Shown here: piece by piece, positions 17,346-25,834 of the stretch
Numbering within the stretch: position 1 is the first letter of the stretch
Layout: each line of letters opens with the position of its first letter
Assembly: GCF_014295035.1 (NCBI RefSeq)
Contig: NZ_CP060404.1
Location: 848,001-912,000, forward strand
Length of the DNA stretch: 64,000 bases
Direction of reading: 5' to 3'
DNA from: Streptomyces buecherae
GTDB lineage: Bacteria > Actinomycetota > Actinomycetes > Streptomycetales > Streptomycetaceae
Program-made: the position numbers and the translations under genes
The notes under the pieces: generated by a model
The model's input: the letters and a program-made list of their open reading frames with translations, nothing else
Told to the model about the DNA's origin: nothing
Databases searched by the model: none

Positions 17346-17678
17346 TCAGTCGCCGGTCGCGGACTGGGAGGCGGTGCGGCGGTGCTCGGCGTTGATACGT
17401 CGGGCCTCTTCGAGCTGGTCTTCGAGGATGACGATGCGGCAAGCGGCCTCGATGGGCGTGCCCTGGTCGACGAGTTCCCGGGCCCGGGCGGCGATGCGCA
17501 GTTGGTAGCGGGAGTAGCGGCGGTGGCCGCCCTCGGAGCGGAGCGGGGTGATGAGGCGGGCCTCACCGACGGCGCGGAGGAAGCCCTGCGTGGTGCCGAG
17601 CAGTTCGGCGGCCCGGCCTATCGTGTAGGCGGGATAGTCGTCGTCATCGAGACGGTCGAACGAGTCATTTGCTGTCAT
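17346..17678 (-). CDS. MerR/BldC-like helix-turn-helix protein
   Basis: A 110-residue DNA-binding protein. After an acidic lead the winged helix is clear: AYTIGRAAELLGTTQGFLRA, then the wing LRSEGGHRRYSRYQLR, and a C-terminal helix (VILEDQLEEARRINAEHRR) that probably dimerises. It lacks the cysteines and long effector domain of classical MerR sensors, so it resembles the small BldC-like group common in Streptomyces. The start at 17678 follows GAAGAGGTGTAC; the longer open frame to 17852 is not supported. The upstream side holds about 1.3 kb of apparently untranslated sequence with hairpins and repeats, suggesting a long leader. Confidence 0.88.
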   Translation of the reverse strand: MTANDSFDRLDDDDYPAYTIGRAAELLGTTQGFLRAVGEARLITPLRSEGGHRRYSRYQLRIAARARELVDQGTPIEAACRIVILEDQLEEARRINAEHRRTASQSATGD

Positions 17679-18983
17679 GTACACCTCTTCGCGGAACGCG
17701 TGGAGGGGCCCGAGTGCCACACGGCACCCGGGCCCCGAAGGAACAACTACACCATCTGCCGGCCCTGGTACTACGCCGGCCTTCTGTTTCCGCTCACCCG
17801 AACTGAATTCTGTCGGGGTCGCGGGGATCGCGGTTGCTTGACCGGAGACCACCTCACTATCGATGTCCTGCGGTACCCGGGCTCAAGTCTCCGCCCGGGC
17901 GATCCTGATGGCGCCTCGTCCCTCCGTTCTTCCCTCTGGGATCGATCACTTGCCTACACCTGGTACTGCTGTCCTGCACACTGCTCAGTGGCCTGTGTCA
18001 GCACCACTCTCCGGCAGCCAGCCCCGTTGCCCGTCCTGCGTCTGCTCTGGCTTGGAACCCCACTGCCGAACCTCCCGGCGCGCGCGTCCGCAGCCGACGC
18101 CTTCACCGAGGTGCTGCTCACCTTCGCTGCTGGGTACTGCTCCCGCGTGAACCGCGGGTACTGCTCACGGCGGCCCCTGATCACCGCGGGCCACCCGGTC
18201 CGGCCGTCAGTCCCGTCGCCATCCTGCAACCACTCCGGCTTCGAAACTCCACCGCCGCACCGTCTTGCGAGCTGCAACTGCGGGCACTACCGCCCGGCAG
18301 TTCGTCTCTGCCGGGCCCTGCTGACTTCCTTGGCTACGAGAAAAACCATAGCCACGCCACCGCCCAATGTCTACTCCAGCCGGCATAGATTTTCGCGACC
18401 CGGAGGCACGGGTAGTCGGCATCGATCGCGGGGCGACTGCGCGGCGGTCTCGCTCCAGCCGGGACTCCCTACCGGATGCGCCCACCTGCCCTCCGGATGC
18501 ACCGCCAGGGCCGGCGGCTGATGTGATCACGTCCATGCCCGCGCGGCAGCGGCTGCCGCGATGCCGGCGTCGGTGTCACCGTGGGCGAGGCAGCGGCCGG
18601 GGTCCACGTCCAGGAGGAGGGCGGCGTGGAGACAGCCGTCGGGGGCCGCCCCCGCGGGGAGCTTCTCCGCTCTCGCGTCACCGTTGGTCAGTGGCGCGAG
18701 AGCGGGTGCCGGGGCTTCACCACGCGAGGGGCGGTGCCGACGTTCGGTTCGGCCTCAGCGTGACGACCTGCGTCACCGGGGCCGGCGCGGCTGGAAGCGG
18801 GTGCGGTGTGGCGAACGTGCGTGCGATGCTGGAGGTGTGGCCGCCCCCGCCGGCTCCTTCGCGGGCCAGGGCGACCGCTGACGCCGGGAGATTCCCCTCC
18901 GGTCTGGGCCGTGGCCCCTGGCGCCGCACATTCTGACCGATGCCGACGGCAGGCCCGTAAGACCTGCGCGAGGGGCTTTTTCC
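17679..18983. other. Long apparently non-coding region with repeats and hairpins
   Basis: About 1.3 kb without a convincing gene on either strand. From roughly 17950 to 18350 the strands are skewed (pyrimidine-rich on plus) and carry repeated GGTACTGCT words (17962, 18132, 18156, with a variant at 17979) and hairpins: CCCGCG/CGCGGG at 18142-18158 and CCCGGCAG/CTGCCGGG at 18293-18315. Read on the minus strand it lies upstream of the MerR-type gene and could be a structured leader or small RNA. A minus-strand frame at 17954-18277 would encode the REQYP repeats but has no ribosome site. The right part (18360-18983) shows nothing recognisable. Confidence 0.5.
18132..18166 (-). repeat. GGGTACTGCTC direct repeat flanking a hairpin
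   Basis: Two exact copies of GGGTACTGCTC (18132-18142 and 18156-18166), 24 bases apart, flank and partly form a perfect six-base hairpin CCCGCG-TGAAC-CGCGGG. The same word without the final base occurs at 17962. On the minus strand they read GAGCAGTACCC. Confidence 0.7.
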
Positions 18984-19703
18984 ATGGCACACGACGACGA
19001 CCTGCATGTGACCGATTTCCTTCTGGAGACCGACTCCCTGGAAGGGTTTCTGGACACCCTGGCCGACCACGCGCTGGCCCGTACGCCCGCAGCGGACGGC
19101 TGTGGCATCACCCTGAGCCGCGAGGGCCGGTTCCTGACGGTGGCCAGCGCGGGACGCAGCGCTCGCGACCTGGACGAGAAGCAGTACGGCCTGGACGACG
19201 GCCCCTGTCTGCAAGCCCTGCGTAACGGTGAGGAGTTCATGGTCACCGACATGCTGGGTGAGCAGCGGTGGGACCCCTATCCCGCCCACGCCGTCGCGTG
19301 CGGGACCCGCTCCTCGCTCTCGCTGCCGATCGCCGCGCACACCCACACGGCCGGCGCGCTCAACCTCTACTCGCCCAAGCCGGACAGCTTCGCCGAAACG
19401 GACCTCACCGGGCTGCGGTTGATCGCCGCGCAGGCCACCGGTGCGATCGCGCTGGCGCAACGGATCGCCGACGCCCAGGAGTTCGCGAACGATCTGGAGA
19501 CGGCGATGCGCTCGCGCAGCATCATCGACCAGGCCATCGGAATCATCATGGGTCAGCAGCGCTGCGACGCGGAAAAGGCGTTCGGCATCCTGCGCGGCGC
19601 TTCGCAGACCCGCAACATCAAGCTTCGCGACCTGTGCCGCGACCTGGTCACCAGCGTCGGCGGCCGACCACCTCAGGACGGCGGGCTGCGGCCCCGGCCC
19701 TGA
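18984..19703 (+). CDS. GAF-ANTAR domain protein (RNA-binding antiterminator type)
   Basis: A 239-residue cytosolic regulator. Residues about 15-160 form a GAF sensor domain (ADGCGITLSREG at its start, AGALNLYSPKPDSF near its end). Residues about 165-225 form an ANTAR domain with the hallmark AMRSRSIIDQAIGIIMG and a helical AEKAFGILRGASQ. ANTAR domains bind paired hairpins in nascent RNA and prevent termination, so this protein likely switches a downstream transcript in response to a small ligand or redox cue. The ATG at 18984 follows GCGAGGGG. Its target is unknown; the hairpin-rich region just upstream (17950-18320) is a candidate only by proximity. Confidence 0.93.
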   Translation: MAHDDDLHVTDFLLETDSLEGFLDTLADHALARTPAADGCGITLSREGRFLTVASAGRSARDLDEKQYGLDDGPCLQALRNGEEFMVTDMLGEQRWDPYPAHAVACGTRSSLSLPIAAHTHTAGALNLYSPKPDSFAETDLTGLRLIAAQATGAIALAQRIADAQEFANDLETAMRSRSIIDQAIGIIMGQQRCDAEKAFGILRGASQTRNIKLRDLCRDLVTSVGGRPPQDGGLRPRP

Positions 19704-20109
19704 CCGGCCCACTGCCGCCAACCTCGCCGCAGCCGCCTGCCGCGACCACCGCCGCCAGAACGTCCCCCTGTCCCAGCGCCCACTACGGCTCCCTCGTTCC
19801 CCGGGGCCGCAGAGGCCCGTGAGGTGAGGGAAACCGAAGTCTCCTCACCGGGAACTCGCGGGTCGGTCCGACAAGCACGGCCGGCCCGCGCGTCGACGCC
19901 CAGGCCATGCGTCACCGCGGCGATACGGCCGAAGCCGCTCTCACCGCCGCGCTGGCCGAGTCGTCCGCGCGGGCCGCGTCGTGGGGAGCGCCTCTGCGCC
20001 GGCCGGGGGCGGGTGATCGTGGCAGGTGCGCGAGGCGGCCAGTCGGGCGGCCTCGTGTCAGCCGTGGGGCTGAGGGGGTGCGGCGGGCGCCCGGGGAGTG
20101 CGTGTGGTG
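19704..20109. other. Spacer without recognisable gene
   Basis: About 400 bases between the ANTAR gene (plus) and the hemerythrin gene (minus), which converge here. It should hold terminators for both, but I found no strong symmetric hairpin. Open frames through it are shadows of the flanking coding sequence. Confidence 0.5.
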
Positions 20110-20676
20110 TCAGTCCTTGCCACGGCCCGTCAGGGCGTCCCGGAGGCGGTCCACCATGCCCGCGCCGGGGGCCAGCAGTTTGTTGGCAGGCGGCGTGTCG
20201 GGGGCCGAGGGGTGAGGGCGGGTCGGCGCCGTCTTCTTGGCCTGGCGCACCTTGTCGCCCAGCTTGGCCAGTTCCTCCGCGGAAGCCGCCGTCCGCAGCC
20301 GGGGAAAGAGGTGGTCCTCCTCGTCCCGCACGTGTGCGCGAATCTCCGTCATGAGATCGTCCACGAGCCGGTCGAACCGGGAATCGTCGGCGTCGGCGCC
20401 TTCGAGTTCCTTCATGATTCGCTCGGCCTTGGCGTGGTCCTCGATCTCCTTGTCGGCGACCGCGTCCCCGTCCGGCAGGAATTCGCGCACGGCCGGGTAC
20501 AGATACGCCTCCTCGGCCACCGAGTGGCGCACCAGCTCAATCACCGCCTTCTCCGCGTACTTCTTGCGCCGCTCGTCTCCCGACGGCAGGGCCTGGATCT
20601 TCCCGAAGAACTCCTCGACCTCCTGGTGGTCGGTGGTCAATTCCGCGATGACGTCTCCGCCGTGGCCCACGTGCAT
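20110..20676 (-). CDS. Hemerythrin-domain protein, paralogue 1
   Basis: A 188-residue protein with a four-helix hemerythrin domain. Likely di-iron ligands lie in TTDHQEVEEFF, RHSVAEEAYLYPAV, EDHAKAERI and HVRDEEDHLFPRL, the usual H...HxxxE...H...HxxxxD/E order. Such proteins bind oxygen, NO or iron in the cytosol. The C-terminal tail contains APTRPHP and a short amphipathic end (MVDRLRDAL), which is repeated almost exactly in the second hemerythrin at 62524-63117, so the two are paralogues. The start at 20676 follows GAGAGGA; longer readings upstream are compositionally unlikely. Confidence 0.92.
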   Translation of the reverse strand: MHVGHGGDVIAELTTDHQEVEEFFGKIQALPSGDERRKKYAEKAVIELVRHSVAEEAYLYPAVREFLPDGDAVADKEIEDHAKAERIMKELEGADADDSRFDRLVDDLMTEIRAHVRDEEDHLFPRLRTAASAEELAKLGDKVRQAKKTAPTRPHPSAPDTPPANKLLAPGAGMVDRLRDALTGRGKD

Positions 20677-21128
20677 TCCTCTCTCGGGTGGTGACCGGGT
20701 TGCCTCGACCGTGTATCCACGCTTCCACGCGTACAAACGGGAAAGGAATCGCGGCAGGCAGTGGGTGGTCTTCTCCAGCCCCGTCCAGCGGCCATCGCCC
20801 AGCGCTCCCGTTGGCCCCGGTGGCACATTCCACGGCCGCCTGGCGCGCAGCCGGCCGTGTCCAGCGGATGGCGGAGCACCGGATACGGAGGGGGCAGTCC
20901 GCGTTCCCCGCCCACAGCCGTACGCCGGGCAGGGCCTGTTGGGCCGAGCGCGTTGGCTCGTCCAGCAGCCACGCCAGCCGCTGAGCCGCACAGCACGGCC
21001 CGGCCGGACAACCCCGTGTGGGAGAGTCCCCCCTCACGGCGCTGCCCGGCCTCTGGTGAGCACCGGCGGGCCGTCCCTCAGCCGCCGGCAGCCCGGTGTT
21101 GCCGCGGATGTCGGCGGGGAACGGGGCA
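20677..21128. other. Spacer upstream of the hemerythrin gene
   Basis: About 450 bases between two minus-strand genes. It should carry the hemerythrin promoter and the end of the secreted-protein transcript. I see no convincing ORF, repeat or strong hairpin. Confidence 0.45.
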
Positions 21129-21641
21129 TCAGCCCAGCACGGTGTGTCCGATCAGGCCCTCGGAGATCTGCCCCTCGCAGTTGACGTCGTTGGTCTCGAA
21201 GTGCTGACGGTCGGAGCGCGTCAGACAGCGGTACAGCGGCAGCGTGGCCACGCCGGCCGGGGGCGTGCTGTAGGCCCAGCCGAGGCGGCCGACGAAGGTG
21301 TAGCCCGGGCCCTCGCAGTCGGCCCGGGTGCTCACGTAGTGGTCGCCTCGGTCCGCGCACGAGTAGAGCGCGTGGGTGCCCTGGACCGGCGCCGTGTACA
21401 GGCCGCCCAGGCTTCCTTCGAGGCGGTAGCCGGCGGGAGCGCCCCAGACCGTGCTGCGGTGGTCGGTTCTGGAGAGGTAGCGGTCGAGGCTGACCGTGGG
21501 GGTCGCCGACGCCGCGGTGTCGGCCGAGGTGGCGTTGGCCGTTCGTGTGGGCGTGGCGTCCGCCATGGCGGGGGGCGTGGAGACGAGCAGCACTGACGCC
21601 ACGGCCAGGGTGGCGAGAGAAGCGGCCTTGATTCGGCGCAT
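21129..21641 (-). CDS. Secreted protein with DUF5648-like repeats
   Basis: A 170-residue protein with a Sec signal peptide: positive start MRRIK, hydrophobic core ASLATLAVASVLLVSTPP, likely cleavage after AMADA. The mature part has two similar units, each with a Tyr-Cys step, a His and a second Cys: ALYSCADRGDHYVSTRADC and LYRCLTRSDRQHFETNDVNC. This resembles DUF5648-type domains, where such sequence precedes a Gly-rich strand (GYTFVGRLGWAYS). The four cysteines could form two disulfides outside the cell. The function is unknown; related domains occur in secreted adhesins and hydrolases, but no catalytic motif is visible. The start at 21641 is chosen by the signal peptide. Confidence 0.85.
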   Translation of the reverse strand: MRRIKAASLATLAVASVLLVSTPPAMADATPTRTANATSADTAASATPTVSLDRYLSRTDHRSTVWGAPAGYRLEGSLGGLYTAPVQGTHALYSCADRGDHYVSTRADCEGPGYTFVGRLGWAYSTPPAGVATLPLYRCLTRSDRQHFETNDVNCEGQISEGLIGHTVLG

Positions 21642-21885
21642 GTTGAGGAGATCCTTTGTGTCGAGTGGATATCGAGCGGATGCGTTCCGCCGCCCCCGCC
21701 CGGTCTGTTGTCTTCGGGGTGGCGGGCGCCCCGGGCCCGCGTCGTGCCGAGGCCCCGACGGCCCGCCGACCGGGCTGGAGGTCGGGCCGGTGGGCACTTT
21801 TCGCCGGGTGAGCGCGGTCCCTTGGCGAGGCACATCCCAGCAGGCTCATGAGCCGCCGCCAATCTTCTGAAATTCTCTTAACCCA

Positions 21886-21897
21886 TTGATGGATCAA
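21886..21897. promoter_or_regulatory. Candidate operator TTGAT-GG-ATCAA
   Basis: A short inverted repeat in a markedly AT-richer patch between the secreted-protein gene (minus) and the winged-helix regulator (plus), followed by a TTGACT -35-like hexamer at 21903. It is in the right place to be an autoregulatory site for the divergent pair, but it is short and unproven. Confidence 0.3.
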
Positions 21898-21994
21898 CCA
21901 CGTTGACTCGGCGCGGACGCATGACCGGAATCTCCCTCACCCGGCTCTCGCGCACATGGGATTCTGGGTGGATCATCCGCAGGTGGGGGGAACC

Positions 21995-22972
21995 GTGCTC
22001 CAGCCGTCGGCCGCCGTCGCGCTCGAACCACTCCACTCGCTTCGGGTGTCCGTGACCCATCACCCGGGAACCAGCCTGTTCTGCCTGTTGATCGACGCGC
22101 TGGGCATGCCGGGGCAAGGAGTTCCGCCCACGCTTCGTCAGGCCGTCCGATCAGCGATCCCGGCCGACGACATGAACCGGCTGACCCCCCTGTTGGAGCG
22201 CTACGGGTTCCCCGACTGCTTCGCCCCGCTCGCCGGACCCGATCTGCCCAGCGGCCTGGAGCGACTCCGTGAGCAGGACCTCTCGGAGGTGAGCGAGCAG
22301 GCACGCGGTTGGTACGAGTCGTCGCCCGCCCCGGCGGCCGAGTGGGCCCGCGTCATCGAGCGTCCCGCTCCCTACCTCGCGGCCTTCGCACGGGTCTTCT
22401 CCGCCATCTGGGAGGCTTACGCGGTCGTCTGGCAGCGGGCGCAGCCCCTGCTGTGGCGGGAGACCGAACGCGTCGGCACCGCGACGGTGACCGGTACGCT
22501 CGATGTCGTGCTCGCCGGACTGGCCAACCCGTGCTGGCGTGTGGAGCACGACACGCTGTACTGCCCGCCCCTGCACACCGCGCGGACGCCTTGCCGCGAG
22601 GCAGGCCAGGGCCTGGTGCTCGCTCCGCTCGTCTGTGGCAGCGCCACCTACTCGATCAGTTCGGACGGTTCCGCGGGAACGCGTCTGTCCTACCCCGCGC
22701 CCGGGCTCGCGCTGATCCCGGGCGGCCAGCCTGTCCAGCCCGCCGCCGACTCCCTGTCCATCCTGCTCGGGCCCGCGCGGGCGGCCATCCTGCGCCTGGC
22801 CGCGCACACCCCGACCGTGGGTGAGATCGCCACGGCCCTCTCCTCCGGTTCCGCGACCTACCACTGCCGCTTCCTGGAGTCCGCGGGCCTCCTCACCCGC
22901 CGGCGCCGGGGCCGCGAGGTCCGGCTGCACCACACGCCGCGCGGCCGGGCCCTCCTCGACCTGATGTCCTGA
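21995..22972 (+). CDS. ArsR-like winged-helix regulator with a large N-terminal domain
   Basis: A 325-residue protein. The last 80 residues form an ArsR-type winged helix: ILRLAAHTPTVGEIATAL, the recognition region with SATYHCRFLESAGLL and the basic wing RRRRGREVRLHHT. About 240 residues precede it, with several Trp/Cys/His residues; this part resembles the ligand-binding region of long actinobacterial ArsR-type proteins of unknown ligand. The start is set at GTG 21995, which has GGTGGGGGGAACC directly upstream; the ATG at 21956 has no ribosome site. It is divergent from the secreted-protein gene, so it may control that gene or itself through the AT-rich spacer. Confidence 0.82.
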   Translation: MLQPSAAVALEPLHSLRVSVTHHPGTSLFCLLIDALGMPGQGVPPTLRQAVRSAIPADDMNRLTPLLERYGFPDCFAPLAGPDLPSGLERLREQDLSEVSEQARGWYESSPAPAAEWARVIERPAPYLAAFARVFSAIWEAYAVVWQRAQPLLWRETERVGTATVTGTLDVVLAGLANPCWRVEHDTLYCPPLHTARTPCREAGQGLVLAPLVCGSATYSISSDGSAGTRLSYPAPGLALIPGGQPVQPAADSLSILLGPARAAILRLAAHTPTVGEIATALSSGSATYHCRFLESAGLLTRRRRGREVRLHHTPRGRALLDLMS

Positions 22973-23357
22973 AGAAGACGGACGGCGCCACGCGATCCCG
23001 CGGTGGGGCAGCCAGAACGGCAGCCGTCTCGCCAACCGAACAGGGTGCGCTCCGCGAAGGTCGCGGCAGAACGGCAAGGCGGTATGTCGCGGCTTTCCTG
23101 GCAAGTACCTGCCGCACACATCGACCCGGCGCCCGCCCCGCCTTCGCGGGTGGTACCAATGTCAGACCAAATCTTCTCGGTTACCGAATGCCACCACTCG
23201 CTATCGAGCCGGGGCATTCTGAGCAGCTATCCCGGAATATTCGCTACTGGAGAGAACTATTCGGGCGAATGGCGTGAGAATCCAGTTCCGTACGCGGTAG
23301 GGCGGCCCCACGTGTGCAAGCCGACCGTGCGCCCCGGCCATGGTCGGGGCGCCCAGT
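22973..23357. other. AT-richer spacer with a 71-codon frame
   Basis: About 385 bases. The part from 23159 to about 23310 is visibly poorer in G/C than its surroundings. It contains an ATG-initiated frame of 71 codons (23159-23374, plus strand) with non-Streptomyces codon use and two His/Cys-rich spots, running into the 3' end of the opposite gene. No ribosome site is visible; I treat it as probably not a gene. The end of the stretch holds a terminator. Confidence 0.4.
23329..23352 (-). terminator. Terminator of the Ig-like membrane protein gene
   Basis: GCGCCCCGGCCA at 23329-23340 is followed directly by its complement, with one G-T wobble, at 23341-23352. It lies six bases beyond the stop codon of the minus-strand gene. 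Confidence 0.6.
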
Positions 23358-24752
23358 TCACCTGTAGTCACTGAGCAGACCGCTGACGTTGACGACCTCG
23401 TGGCACCCCTGCGCCCGTTGTCCCGTCGCCGGCGTGCCCGGCTTCGCGCAGGTTATCTGGGCCCGCACGGTGGCGTTCTCGGTGATCCGGATGGGAGTGA
23501 CCCAGTGGTAGTCCAGGTTGCGGAAGGTCTCCAGTGCGATCGTCGTGATCTTGCGGTTACCGAAGTGGATGGTCAACACCCCCTCGTCGCCCTGGTAGTT
23601 GGAGACGACGATGTCGGTGACCTCGAACATCTTGCCCTTCTCCACCTTGTACGGGGTGGCACCCACCGCGCCCGCGGGCGCCTCCACGTCGAGCGTGGCC
23701 GAATGCTGTTCCTTGCCGCCGGTCGTGTCACCGCCCCTGGCCTTGCCGTCGCCACCGTTCTCGCCGCCGGCCCCGGGACCCTTCTCGCCACCGGGCTGGG
23801 TGTCCGTGCCCCCGCCGGGCTGGGCGTCCGTACCGCCCCCGGGCCGCTGGTCCGCGCCGCCGCCGGCCCCCTGTTCGTCCTGGCCGGGCACGCTCGGTCC
23901 GGGCGTCGGCCGAGGGCGCACGACGTCGTTGGCCGCGTCCTTGGCCGCACTGCGCACGGTGGGGCGCACGAGCAGGAGCCAGGCCAGGATCAGGGCGAGG
24001 AGGGCCGCCAACACGGCGAGCAGCCACTTCGGGAAGATCGGGATCTGGACGAACTCCACGTCCAGCGACGGTTGGACGGCCGCCGGGCCCAGCTCGTCCT
24101 GTCGGTCCTGCCCGTCGCCGGTCGTCGCGGACTCGGCGACGACCACCGTGAAGGGCCAGACCACGGGTTCACCGAACCACACCGGCTTGCCCGTACGGAC
24201 CCGCAGGCCCACGTGCGCGGCCTCGCCCGGGGCCAGCTCCCGCGTCGTCGGCCGGAAGTCGAAGGCGAGTTCCTCGCCCGGTTGGTCGGGCGTGAAGCCC
24301 ACCCGTACCGGGGTGTTGCCCTCGTTGCGCACGGCCAGTTGGTACCGGCCGCGCAACCAGCCACGGCGGCGGCGCGGGGCCACCTCGGCGCGCAGGTGCC
24401 GGAACTCCTCGACGCGGACGGTGGTCTCGGGGACCCGTACCGCCTCGGGGTGTTCGGTGGGCAACACCCGTACCGCCAGCGGGTAGGCGCCCGCGCGCAC
24501 CTCGGAGGAGCGCGGTGGTGCCAGGTGGATCGTCACCGTCTCGGAGGTGCCCGGGTAGAGCGAGACGCGCGCCGGCTCCGCGGTGGACCAGGCGGCGCAG
24601 TCACCCACGATCTCCAAGGTGTACGCCTCGACGATGTCGCTGTCGTTGCGAACGGTCAGTGTGGTGGACGCGGTGCCACCGGGCATCACCGACACTTCGG
24701 GGATGTCGAGACCGGCTGCACCTGGACTGGGGGAGGCTGTTGGAGACGTCAC
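23358..24752 (-). CDS. Single-pass membrane protein with Ig-like N-terminal domains, left edge of the CIS locus
   Basis: A 464-residue protein. Residues about 15-235 form beta-sandwich, Ig/NEW3-like domains (VSVMPGGTASTTLTVRN, VRVGFTPDQPGEELAFDF) on the cytosolic side, since no signal peptide precedes them. One hydrophobic helix follows (WLLAVLAALLALILAWLLL), then a Gly/Pro/Gln-rich linker with repeated PGGGTD-type units (about 285-345) and a C-terminal beta domain with two cysteines. Proteins of this type, often annotated as hydrolytic protein, sit beside Streptomyces CIS genes. It is divergent from the LuxR-type gene across a 218-base spacer, so the two may be co-regulated. The role is unknown; envelope docking of the CIS is one option. 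Confidence 0.85.
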   Translation of the reverse strand: MTSPTASPSPGAAGLDIPEVSVMPGGTASTTLTVRNDSDIVEAYTLEIVGDCAAWSTAEPARVSLYPGTSETVTIHLAPPRSSEVRAGAYPLAVRVLPTEHPEAVRVPETTVRVEEFRHLRAEVAPRRRRGWLRGRYQLAVRNEGNTPVRVGFTPDQPGEELAFDFRPTTRELAPGEAAHVGLRVRTGKPVWFGEPVVWPFTVVVAESATTGDGQDRQDELGPAAVQPSLDVEFVQIPIFPKWLLAVLAALLALILAWLLLVRPTVRSAAKDAANDVVRPRPTPGPSVPGQDEQGAGGGADQRPGGGTDAQPGGGTDTQPGGEKGPGAGGENGGDGKARGGDTTGGKEQHSATLDVEAPAGAVGATPYKVEKGKMFEVTDIVVSNYQGDEGVLTIHFGNRKITTIALETFRNLDYHWVTPIRITENATVRAQITCAKPGTPATGQRAQGCHEVVNVSGLLSDYR

Positions 24753-24970
24753 ACCTCGACGCTAAGACGCCCCGCCGACCGCCACGAGGGGCCCGAGGGC
24801 AAGGCCGCGGACAGTAGCGGTGCCTTCGGAAGCTCCCTCCGGCTCCCTTTCCCGACCGCCGCCGACCGATCGCCGCCGCGATCGCGCCCCGGCCGGCGGC
24901 CGTGTCGCTCCGTCGCACCACCCGCAACTCCTGCCCGTGCCCGCATGTCTCATGGAACAGGTGCCTGCCC

Positions 24971-25705
24971 ATGCCATCGACCCAGATGATCAGCCCCGCC
25001 GCCGCGTTCACCACGGTGCGCCAGGAACCCGACCGGGCGGCTGGCCAGCCCGCGCGCTGGCCCGCCCACACGGTCAGCTCCGAGCGCGTCAGCGTCGCCG
25101 TCTACGCCCCGGACCCCATCCTCTACGTGGGGACGGTCCAGCAGTTACGACACCGCCCCGAGATCGAACTCGTCACCGACGCCCACCTCGACACCGCGCG
25201 CGTGTCCCTGGTGGTCGTGGACGTGGTGGACGACGAGACGTCCACCCTCCTCAAGAGACTGCGGCACAACTCCGCCACCCGCACCGGGGTCGTGGTCGGC
25301 ACCTTCGAGTCGGGGGACGCCCTGCAACGCACGCTCAACCTCGGGGTCGCGGCGGTGCTGCGGCGCGCCGAGGCCGACCAGGACAAGTTGATACGCCTGG
25401 TGTCGGCGATAGCCAACGGCGAGGGCGTGCTCCCCGGTGACCTGCTGGCCAAGCTGCTCACCCACGTGGGTGGCCTGCAGAGTTCGTCGCTCGACCCGCA
25501 GGCCGTGTCCCTGTCGACCCTGACGGCCCGCGAGGCGGAGATGCTGCGCCTGGTGTCGGAGGGGCTCGACACCCGGGAGATCGCCCGCAAGACGGCCTAC
25601 TCGGAGCGGACCGTGAAGAACGTGCTGCACGAGGTCATCACGCGTCTCCAGGTGCGCAACCGCGCCCACGCCGTCGGCTACGCGCTGCGCAAGGGCCTGA
25701 TCTGA
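24971..25705 (+). CDS. NarL/FixJ-type LuxR response regulator, likely CIS regulator
   Basis: A 244-residue regulator. Residues about 40-160 form a receiver-like alpha/beta domain (VSVAVYAPDPILYVGTVQQL, VSLVVVDVVDDE). The acidic pocket is incomplete and no typical switch Lys is obvious, so it may be phosphorylation-independent. The C-terminal LuxR helix-turn-helix is canonical: LTAREAEMLRLVSEGLDTREI, then YSERTVKNVLHEVITRLQV. The start is placed at ATG 24971; upstream codons are unlike coding sequence, and ATG 24986 is an alternative. A LuxR regulator occupies the same place in other Streptomyces CIS loci, which makes control of the cluster likely but unproven. Confidence 0.88.
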   Translation: MPSTQMISPAAAFTTVRQEPDRAAGQPARWPAHTVSSERVSVAVYAPDPILYVGTVQQLRHRPEIELVTDAHLDTARVSLVVVDVVDDETSTLLKRLRHNSATRTGVVVGTFESGDALQRTLNLGVAAVLRRAEADQDKLIRLVSAIANGEGVLPGDLLAKLLTHVGGLQSSSLDPQAVSLSTLTAREAEMLRLVSEGLDTREIARKTAYSERTVKNVLHEVITRLQVRNRAHAVGYALRKGLI

Positions 25706-25834
25706 CCCACCCGCCCGTGCCCCGACCGGCCGCCGCCGTGCGCGCGCTGCCCTCGAACACACCGGTCTCTTCCCCCGGCTTCGGCCCCGCGGCCCTGCCC
25801 CGCCTCCCGGGGCGGGCCGCAGGCTGGTGGCCGT

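Noticed and set aside
17954..18277. A minus-strand 107-codon frame encoding two REQYP repeats
   Set aside because: No ribosome site, odd composition, and the repeat is better explained by the DNA/RNA hairpin repeat itself; kept only as part of the non-coding finding.
16917..18521. A 534-codon plus-strand frame crossing the MerR and hemolysin-III genes
   Set aside because: It overlaps two well-supported minus-strand genes and has no ribosome site or homologous motif.
23159..23374. A 71-codon plus-strand frame in the AT-richer patch
   Set aside because: Codon use is unlike the genome, no ribosome site, and it overlaps the end of the opposite gene; CUB-like residues look coincidental.
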